Source: Eubacteriales bacterium
GTDB taxonomy: Bacteria; Bacillota; Clostridia; Oscillospirales; Acutalibacteraceae
Direction: 5' to 3'
DNA: 7,176 bases
Assembly: GCA_030529125.1 (NCBI GenBank)
Contig: JAUMXP010000082.1
Span: 1-7,176, forward strand
Under the pieces are notes generated by a model. It saw only the letters and a list, made by a program, of their open reading frames with translations, had not been told where the DNA came from and searched no databases. Shown piece by piece: positions 1 to 4,237 of the stretch (the stretch's first letter is position 1; every line of letters starts with the position of its first letter). The translations under genes and the position numbers were made by a program.

Positions 1-59
1 TCTTCGCCCTGCTTCATAGAAATAACCATAACTGTCTCATAGTTAGCTGTTACTGCCAT
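1..59 (-). CDS. rpsF: Small-subunit ribosomal protein S6, N-terminal fragment
   Basis: Only the first 19 codons are in the window; the gene runs off the left edge. The visible peptide begins MAVTANYETVMVISMKQGEE (the last codon is incomplete). This matches the first beta strand of ribosomal protein S6, where a YET(V/I) motif follows a short N-terminus. S6 binds 16S rRNA as a heterodimer with S18 in the platform of the 30S subunit. The start is fixed by a strong AGAAGGAGGTG ribosome binding site at 66-76, with 8 nt between GGAGG and ATG. A consensus promoter lies at 157-184, giving a predicted leader of about 91 nt. In Firmicutes rpsF is normally followed by ssb and rpsR, which would lie outside this window. 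The assignment rests on a short peptide, but motif, start context and leader all agree. Confidence 0.85.
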   Translation of the reverse strand, partial: MAVTANYETVMVISMKQGE

Positions 60-113
60 TTGTTGCACCTCCTTCTGGACATTTGGCACCGTTTATACGA
101 TGCAAGGATAATT

Positions 114-154
114 AAAAAAACTCTGTTATACGCAGATTTCCACATATAACAGAG
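114..154 (-). terminator. Rho-independent terminator after the YitT-family gene
   Basis: Read on the minus strand, a perfect 10-bp stem (154-145 pairing with 130-121, arm CTCTGTTATA) closes a 14-nt loop and is followed at once by seven T residues (120-114). It begins 27 nt after the stop codon of the YitT-family gene, so it should end the rplU-to-yitT transcription unit. The stem is AU-rich outside its CUCUG/CAGAG base. It overlaps the start region of the rpsF promoter (see findings). Confidence 0.85.
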
Positions 155-156
155 TA

Positions 157-184
157 ATTATACCACAAGTAATTAAATTGTCAA
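157..184 (-). promoter_or_regulatory. Promoter for rpsF
   Basis: On the minus strand a perfect -35 box TTGACA (184-179) is followed after 16 nt by a perfect -10 box TATAAT (162-157). The -10 is preceded by TGG, which forms an extended -10 (TGnTATAAT). The -35 box overlaps the stop codon of the YitT-family gene. The predicted start is the G at 150, the only purine between 148 and 154. This would give a leader of about 91 nt before the rpsF ATG. The boxes match the vegetative sigma-A consensus. Confidence 0.8.
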
Positions 185-1047
185 GATTTTTCTGTCGGAG
201 TAAAGCCTTTTCCGCTGATTGCGTTGGCTGTTGTGACAATAATAAACGCATTCTCGTCGATAGAATTAACGAGCACCTTGGTTTTATGCACCTGCGAGGT
301 ACGCAAAGCACACAGCAAGACTTCCTTGTTATTATGACTATACGCACCATGAGCATCGAGTTGGGTCACTCCCCTGCCGATTTGCTCGATAATCGCTTCG
401 GAAAGCTCAGCGTATTTATCGGTGATGATAAACATCAGCTTGCCGTTGTCGTGTGCAACACCGTAAATAACAACGTCAATAACCTTAGTGCTGACGAAAA
501 TAGTAATCACTGCGTACAGCGCACTCTCTATGCTATGGTACACAATAGCTGCAGCTATAAAAATAATAGCATCACACACAAGGATTATTGTACCCATTGA
601 TACGTGAGGAAAGTGCTTATGAATATTGCGAGCAATAATATCAGTACCGCCTGTGGTACCGCCACGATAAAACACAAACGCAAGCCCTAAACCTGACAGC
701 AAACCACCAAAGATAGCAGCTAACATCGGGTCGCCTTTATATTCATAAGAAAACGGCTCCATAACGTCAATGATAACAGAAACAAAAATGGTGGCGACTA
801 TGGTTTTAGTCAGAAACTTCCTGCCGTTTTCAAACGCTCCCCAGATAAACAACGGAATATTAAGCACTAATATCATAACACCAATAGGCAGACCAAAAAG
901 GTGGTTGAATATAGTACCTACACCGGTGAGTCCACCGGGCGCAATATCGTTAGGTGAAGTAAAGGTGTTGACCGATGCAGCATACAGCACTGCGCCGATG
1001 AACATTATCACATAATCACAAACAGCTGTAAAAACCTTGCTTTTCAT
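181..1047 (-). CDS. YitT-family integral membrane protein (DUF161/DUF2179)
   Basis: This 288-residue protein has the YitT-family architecture: five or six hydrophobic helices in roughly residues 8-195, then a soluble C-terminal DUF2179-type domain (about 205-280). Family motifs seen are PGGLTG (37-42) and the glycine-rich GGTTGGTDIIA (129-139) before a cytoplasmic turn, and GRGVT (224-228) followed by GAY (234-236) in the soluble domain. Family members are bacterial inner-membrane proteins without a settled biochemical role; transport has been proposed from the fold. The ATG lies 2 nt after the mrnC stop. Its ribosome binding site GAGGTG is formed by the last codons and stop of mrnC, so the two genes are very probably translated in succession. 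It is the last gene of the rplU transcription unit, with a terminator 27 nt downstream. No link to ribosome assembly can be read from the sequence. Family assignment is firm; function is not known. Confidence 0.88.
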   Translation of the reverse strand: MKSKVFTAVCDYVIMFIGAVLYAASVNTFTSPNDIAPGGLTGVGTIFNHLFGLPIGVMILVLNIPLFIWGAFENGRKFLTKTIVATIFVSVIIDVMEPFSYEYKGDPMLAAIFGGLLSGLGLAFVFYRGGTTGGTDIIARNIHKHFPHVSMGTIILVCDAIIFIAAAIVYHSIESALYAVITIFVSTKVIDVVIYGVAHDNGKLMFIITDKYAELSEAIIEQIGRGVTQLDAHGAYSHNNKEVLLCALRTSQVHKTKVLVNSIDENAFIIVTTANAISGKGFTPTEKS

Positions 1048-1049
1048 TT

Positions 1050-1451
1050 TTACACCTCGCTATTAATAAGTATCAACTCAAATAGCTCCTTTATTCTGTC
1101 AGTATTACCGCTTAAATACAGATAACCGAACAAGCACTCAAGTCCTGTTGCGCTGTGGTAGTCAGCAATAGACGAGTGTTTGGACGCAGAATTAACTTTA
1201 ACATTTCTGCCGCGTTTGTATACGTCAAGCTCATCTTCTGTCAGCTTATCCATTATAGCTTTAGCAGACTGTGCTTGACTCTTACAGTTAACGAGCGTTA
1301 CTTTCATCTGGTTGAGCTCTTTAACTGGGCGGTTAGCAAGTGTGACCAGATGCTGACGCACAAGCAAATCATACACAGAGTCACCGACAAAAGCTAAACT
1401 AAGCGGTGATAGAGAATGTATATCGCTGTTGATATCTAAAAGATTACTCAT
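1050..1451 (-). CDS. mrnC: Mini-ribonuclease 3, 23S rRNA maturation
   Basis: This 133-residue protein is a stand-alone RNase III catalytic domain without a double-stranded RNA-binding domain, the hallmark of Mini-III. Visible motifs are the first catalytic helix LAFVGDSVYDLLVRQHL (19-35) with Asp24, RGRN (80-83), and TGLECLFGYLYL (102-113) with the second acidic residue Glu105. In Bacillus subtilis Mini-III trims the ends of 23S rRNA precursor within 50S particles, stimulated by L3. The length is typical. The ATG is 17 nt downstream of the obgE stop, with AGAGG 5 nt upstream of the start. Position after obgE places it in a 50S-biogenesis operon, whereas in B. subtilis it lies near cysS. The C-terminus SEV-stop encodes the ribosome binding site of the next gene. 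Confidence is high because both catalytic acidic motifs are intact. Confidence 0.92.
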   Translation of the reverse strand: MSNLLDINSDIHSLSPLSLAFVGDSVYDLLVRQHLVTLANRPVKELNQMKVTLVNCKSQAQSAKAIMDKLTEDELDVYKRGRNVKVNSASKHSSIADYHSATGLECLFGYLYLSGNTDRIKELFELILINSEV

Positions 1452-1468
1452 AAAAACCTCTAAGCAAT

Positions 1469-2740
1469 TTACTCTACATATTCAAACTCAAGATCATAGA
1501 TAGAAACAGTGTCACCTTCCTGTACGCCTGCTTCTCTGAGCTTTTCGTATATACCGCTGGACTGTAATACGTTTTCAAAATATGTCAATCCGTCGTAGTC
1601 ATCGAAATTAACAGTACGCAAAACCTTTAATAGCCAATCACACTCAACAAAGAACACGCCATCACAAACTTTGATGCGGATTTCCTTGCTGTTTACAGTT
1701 GATAGGTCAACCTCAGGAACAGGCTGAGCTTCATAGCGAGTAATCGGCGGTAGTTTAGACAGCTCTTCTAATATCTTATTGAGCAGTGGGTCTACATCCC
1801 ACCTTATAGCCGCCATAATCGGGAAAAAGCTGTAGCCCTTTGATTCCACGTACTCTTTAAACTCAGCAATCTGTTCATCTGTTGCAAGGTCACATTTATT
1901 ACCTGCGACAATCATAGGACGAGTACTCAGCTCTTCGTTAAATTTCTTAAGCTCATCGTTGATAGTATCAAAGTCAGCCTTTGGATCTCTGCCCTCACTG
2001 CCTGATACGTCTACAACGTGTACGAGAAGTCGACAACGCTCAACGTGTCGCAAGAACTGATGTCCCAGTCCTGCACCCTGCCATGCGCCCTCGATAATAC
2101 CAGGAATATCTGCCATAACAAACGAGTTGCCCTCGCCCATTGACACTACGCCCAATGTAGGATTGATAGTTGTGAAATGGTAGTTAGCAATCTGTGGTTT
2201 AGCAGCTGAAACAACTGATACAAGAGTAGACTTACCAACATTAGGAAAACCGACTAAGCCGACATCAGCTAAGAGCTTCAGCTCCAGAGTAACGTCGAAT
2301 TGCTCACCCGGCATACCCGGTTTAGAGAAACGTGGGGTCTGACGTGTTGGTGTAGAAAAATGAGTATTACCCCAACCGCCTTTGCCACCTCTGGCAACAA
2401 CGACTGGCTCTTGTGTAGAAAGGTCAGCCATAATTCTACCAGTTTCGGTTTCTTTTACGATAGTGCCGACAGGTACGCGGATAATCAGATCTTCGGCTTT
2501 TTTGCCGAATTTTCTGCCACCCTGACCGTTGTTACCTTTCTTAGCTTCGAACTTGCGCTTGTATCGAAAGTCCATTAATGTAGAAAGGTTTGAGTCAGCT
2601 ACAAATATAACATCGCCGCCTTTTCCGCCGTCACCACCATCAGGGCCGCCGGAAGCAACGTATTTTTCTCTGTGAAAAGAAACAGCGCCATCGCCGCCGT
2701 CACCTGCTTTGATTGTAATTTTCGCAATATCTACAAACAT
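1469..2740 (-). CDS. obgE: Obg-family GTPase, 50S subunit assembly
   Basis: This 423-residue protein has all three Obg domains. The glycine-rich Obg fold spans residues 1-158. The GTPase domain spans about 159-330, with G1 GFPNVGKST (164-172), switch I FTT (189-191), G3 DIPG (211-214) and G4 NKCD (281-284). The C-terminal OCT domain spans about 345-423, including NFDDYDGLTYFE and GDTVSIYDLEFEYVE. Obg proteins bind GTP/GDP and ppGpp and act in late 50S assembly and growth control. Odd points: the G5 position, usually SAA, reads MAAI (309-312), and the segment after it is RWDVDPL rather than the usual Gly-containing loop; Trp220 stands where ASEG or a similar sequence is usual after G3. The reading frame is intact. 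The ATG has GAGG 7 nt upstream and lies 14 nt after the stop of the small membrane protein gene. obgE next to rplU and rpmA is a widespread arrangement. Confidence 0.97.
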   Translation of the reverse strand: MFVDIAKITIKAGDGGDGAVSFHREKYVASGGPDGGDGGKGGDVIFVADSNLSTLMDFRYKRKFEAKKGNNGQGGRKFGKKAEDLIIRVPVGTIVKETETGRIMADLSTQEPVVVARGGKGGWGNTHFSTPTRQTPRFSKPGMPGEQFDVTLELKLLADVGLVGFPNVGKSTLVSVVSAAKPQIANYHFTTINPTLGVVSMGEGNSFVMADIPGIIEGAWQGAGLGHQFLRHVERCRLLVHVVDVSGSEGRDPKADFDTINDELKKFNEELSTRPMIVAGNKCDLATDEQIAEFKEYVESKGYSFFPIMAAIRWDVDPLLNKILEELSKLPPITRYEAQPVPEVDLSTVNSKEIRIKVCDGVFFVECDWLLKVLRTVNFDDYDGLTYFENVLQSSGIYEKLREAGVQEGDTVSIYDLEFEYVE

Positions 2741-2754
2741 AGTTTTTCCTCAAA

Positions 2755-3063
2755 TTATTCTTCGTGATCTTTAAAAATAGCATCAGGATGCTCTTTTTTC
2801 TCAACTTTGCCGTAATAGCGCTCATTGCGCTTAGCAACTACTGCACTCATAATAAGGATAATGAGTAAAATAGTAAACAACGAACCTGTCACAATCTTGA
2901 GATTGATAAAACAAGCAATAGCACACAAAGCTACTACCACAGCAAGTACAACTGTGATGATAGTGACAGAACGCTTTTTCATAGAACCGTAAACATCGTT
3001 AGCCTGATTAGCGGTAGACGCTACAGGTCGGTTCTTCATAAGATTATTATTCTTATCTTCCAT
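2755..3063 (-). CDS. Small two-helix membrane protein of unknown function
   Basis: I do not recognise this 102-residue protein. A polar N-terminus (1-32) rich in Asn and Lys ends in KKR (29-31). Two hydrophobic helices follow at about 33-54 and 58-77, separated by only a few residues (NLKIV region). A basic then acidic charged tail covers 78-102. Positive residues before helix 1 and after helix 2 predict a hairpin with both ends in the cytoplasm. I chose ATG 3063 because GGTGA (3069-3073) lies 5 nt upstream. The in-frame GTG (3072) and TTG (3075) have only a pyrimidine-rich stretch before them. The gene lies between rpmA and obgE: a hairpin precedes it and obgE follows after 14 nt, so co-transcription with obgE is likely. 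Composition resembles its neighbours, and the clean start and stop spacing support a real gene. Function is unknown. Confidence 0.75.
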   Translation of the reverse strand: MEDKNNNLMKNRPVASTANQANDVYGSMKKRSVTIITVVLAVVVALCAIACFINLKIVTGSLFTILLIILIMSAVVAKRNERYYGKVEKKEHPDAIFKDHEE

Positions 3064-3072
3064 AGTATTCAC

Positions 3073-3117
3073 CAAAAAGAAAAATCTAATAAATAAGGGC
3101 GGATAGAAATCCGCCCT
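3073..3117 (-). terminator. Hairpin after rpmA, probable partial terminator
   Basis: On the minus strand a perfect, GC-rich 9-bp stem AGGGCGGAT/ATCCGCCCT (3117-3109 with 3104-3096) with a 4-nt loop starts 5 nt after the rpmA stop. The tail TTATTTATTAGATTTTTCTTTTT is U-rich but not a continuous run, so termination may be incomplete. I see no room for a full promoter between this hairpin and the next gene's start at 3063. It may lower expression of the distal genes relative to L21 and L27, or protect the 3' end of the rpmA message. Confidence 0.65.
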
Positions 3118-3122
3118 AAAAA

Positions 3123-3407
3123 TTACTGCTCTACAGGATAAACGCTAGCGCGCTTTCTGTCTTTGCCAACACGCTCGAAACGAACAACACCGTCAACCTT
3201 AGCGAAAAGTGAATCGTCAGAACCACGACCTACGTTCTGGCCAGGGTGAATGTGAGTTCCTCTCTGCTTAACAAGAATGTTGCCAGCAAGTACGAACTGA
3301 CCGTCAGCACGCTTAACGCCAAGGCGCTTAGACTCACTGTCACGACCGTTCTTTGTAGAACCCATACCTTTTTTATGAGCGAATAACTGAATGTTTATTT
3401 TAAGCAT
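3123..3407 (-). CDS. rpmA: Large-subunit ribosomal protein L27 (Prp-processed form)
   Basis: This 94-residue protein carries the L27 signature GSTKNGRDSESKRLG (16-30), then LAGNILVKQRGTHIHPGQ (40-57) and VGRGSDDSLFAKVDGVV. L27 sits near the peptidyl transferase centre of the 50S subunit, and its mature N-terminus reaches towards the tRNA ends. The N-terminus MLKINIQLF-AHKKG is the Firmicute extension. In Staphylococcus aureus the protease Prp removes this before Ala, which here would leave Ala10 as the first residue. The preceding gene is that protease. The ATG has GGAGG 8 nt upstream, formed by the last codons of prp, and only 3 nt separate the prp stop from this start. A hairpin follows the stop codon. 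Identity is certain; cleavage is inferred from the motif and the neighbour. Confidence 0.98.
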   Translation of the reverse strand: MLKINIQLFAHKKGMGSTKNGRDSESKRLGVKRADGQFVLAGNILVKQRGTHIHPGQNVGRGSDDSLFAKVDGVVRFERVGKDRKRASVYPVEQ

Positions 3408-3410
3408 AAC

Positions 3411-3725
3411 TTACACCTCCGAAATAGTTACTGTAATATACTGTTTGTACTGCTCTGCAAGTGAGAGCATGTGAAGCACAAAACCCTTCATTATTGATGA
3501 GCATTTATGTGCATCTGCGATCTCGAGTTTCAGGTACATTTCGCCGTCGTTAACTCTCAGCTTAGGAGTTGCTTTGATAATATCGGTGACGGTGTTCGCC
3601 GTCATATATGCAGCGCTTGATACAGCTGCACAAACGATATCAGAGCCTACTTGCGAATAATCAGCGTGACCGCTGATGTAAAAGCCAAGCACCGGTGAAG
3701 TCCCGAAGAAATCGACTTTAATCAT
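3411..3725 (-). CDS. prp: Ribosomal-processing cysteine protease Prp (YsxB family)
   Basis: This 104-residue protein matches the Prp/YsxB family in length and motifs: ISGHADYSQVGSDIVCAAVS (17-36) contains the His20 and Cys32 pair corresponding to the catalytic His and Cys of S. aureus Prp. The family removes the N-terminal extension of L27 before it joins the ribosome. The gene lies between rplU and rpmA, its conserved place in Firmicutes. The ATG is 2 nt after the rplU stop. I see no good Shine-Dalgarno sequence in the preceding 20 bases, so translation probably depends on ribosomes finishing rplU, which would keep the protease at low level. Its own last codons (GAG GTG then stop) form the rpmA ribosome binding site. 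The family was once annotated as a hypothetical DUF464 protein. Confidence 0.95.
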   Translation of the reverse strand: MIKVDFFGTSPVLGFYISGHADYSQVGSDIVCAAVSSAAYMTANTVTDIIKATPKLRVNDGEMYLKLEIADAHKCSSIMKGFVLHMLSLAEQYKQYITVTISEV

Positions 3726-3727
3726 AA

Positions 3728-4036
3728 TTAGCCAACGATTGACTTGATCTCAACCTTAGTGTATGGCTGTCTGTGACCGAGCTTTCTCTTCTCGCCCTTC
3801 TTTGGCTTGTAAGTAGCAACGATAATCTTCTTGCCCTTACCGCTCTTAACAACCTCACCTGTTACTGTAGCGCCCTCAACATAAGGAGCACCAACCTTGA
3901 GACCGTCTTCTGTTGACAAAGCAACTACTTTGAAGTCAACAGTAGCATTGTCCTCAGCAGAAAGCTTCTCTACATAGATAACGTCGCCGTTAGCTACCTT
4001 GTACTGCTTACCGCCTGTTTCAATAACTGCGTACAT
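3728..4036 (-). CDS. rplU: Large-subunit ribosomal protein L21
   Basis: This 102-residue protein begins MYAVIETGGKQYKV, the conserved L21 N-terminus, and ends with the RNA-binding signature YKPKKGEKRKLGHRQPYTKV (75-94). L21 binds 23S rRNA in the 50S subunit. An upstream in-frame ATG at 4045 would add three residues, but it directly abuts the AAAAAGGA ribosome binding site. ATG 4036 lies 9 nt from AAGGA and gives the usual family length of about 103 residues, so I chose it. It is the first gene of the seven-gene run, behind a consensus promoter (4119-4147) and a structured leader (4037-4112). The stop codon is 2 nt from the prp start. The remaining 4113-4237 interval holds the promoter and AT-rich sequence without a gene. 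Confidence 0.98.
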   Translation of the reverse strand: MYAVIETGGKQYKVANGDVIYVEKLSAEDNATVDFKVVALSTEDGLKVGAPYVEGATVTGEVVKSGKGKKIIVATYKPKKGEKRKLGHRQPYTKVEIKSIVG

Positions 4037-4112
4037 TAAATTCATTCCTTTTTATATAGACTCGCTATGTGTCGGGTGGAGCAAAGCTCACTTGTAACCC
4101 ACAATATGCGGC
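4037..4112 (-). promoter_or_regulatory. Structured 5' leader of rplU (L21 leader type)
   Basis: The predicted 76-nt leader folds on the minus strand into an outer helix pairing CGC-A-TAT-T-GTG (4110 downward) with CACATAGCG (to 4063), 9 bp with two bulged bases. Inside it GGT/ACC continues the stem, and an inner hairpin GTGAGC-TTT-GCTCCAC with one bulged C caps it. Firmicutes commonly carry an L21 leader (an Rfam family) at this place, thought to mediate autoregulation by L21. Position, size and nested-hairpin layout agree. I have not compared it with the covariance model, so the family match is inferred. No terminator or ribosome-binding-site-masking stem is obvious. Confidence 0.65.
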
Positions 4113-4118
4113 TTATAT

Positions 4119-4147
4119 ACTATATCACAACGCAATTTTGTTGTCAA
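4119..4147 (-). promoter_or_regulatory. Promoter of the rplU-prp-rpmA-obgE operon
   Basis: The minus strand shows a perfect -35 box TTGACA (4147-4142), a 17-nt spacer and a -10 box TATAGT (4124-4119). The predicted start is G at about 4112, just before the leader structure. The sequence upstream (4148-4200) is very AT-rich, with A/T runs that could act as an UP element. The -35 lies in a 13-bp palindrome TTGTTGTCAACAA (4138-4150). Confidence 0.88.
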
Positions 4148-4237
4148 CAACTTTTTGCACGTTTCTATAATATAAGTATATATACATTAAAATAAAGTCC
4201 TCAGTATGATTTATACTTACTATTCATCAGCCAAATA

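Noticed and set aside
60..113. S6:S18-binding leader motif upstream of rpsF
   Set aside because: The leader contains a small possible stem (GCATCG/CGGTGC around 86-103), but the CCG bulge expected for the S6:S18 motif is not present on the minus strand.
178..600. 140-codon open frame on the plus strand opposite the YitT gene
   Set aside because: It lies entirely antisense to a well-supported conserved gene, has no ribosome binding site, and its residue composition (many Cys, Asn and Asp in a patternless order) is that of a shadow frame. The other plus-strand frames (near 770-1015, 1155-1397, 2300-2578, 4367-4963, 5555-5815 and 6368-6667) were rejected for the same reason.
3064..3075. TTG 3075 or GTG 3072 as start of the small membrane protein
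   Set aside because: Only a pyrimidine-rich stretch precedes them. GGTGA lies at the right distance from ATG 3063.
4037..4045. Longer start for L21 at ATG 4045
   Set aside because: The AAGGA ribosome binding site directly abuts this ATG. The conserved MYAVIETGGKQ start at 4036 has proper spacing and gives the family length.
4203..4217. Hairpin AGTAT/ATACT after the dockerin gene as a terminator
   Set aside because: The stem is only five A/T-rich pairs and the following tail (GAGGACTTTATTTT) is not a U run. I could not identify a convincing terminator for this gene within the 4113-4237 interval.
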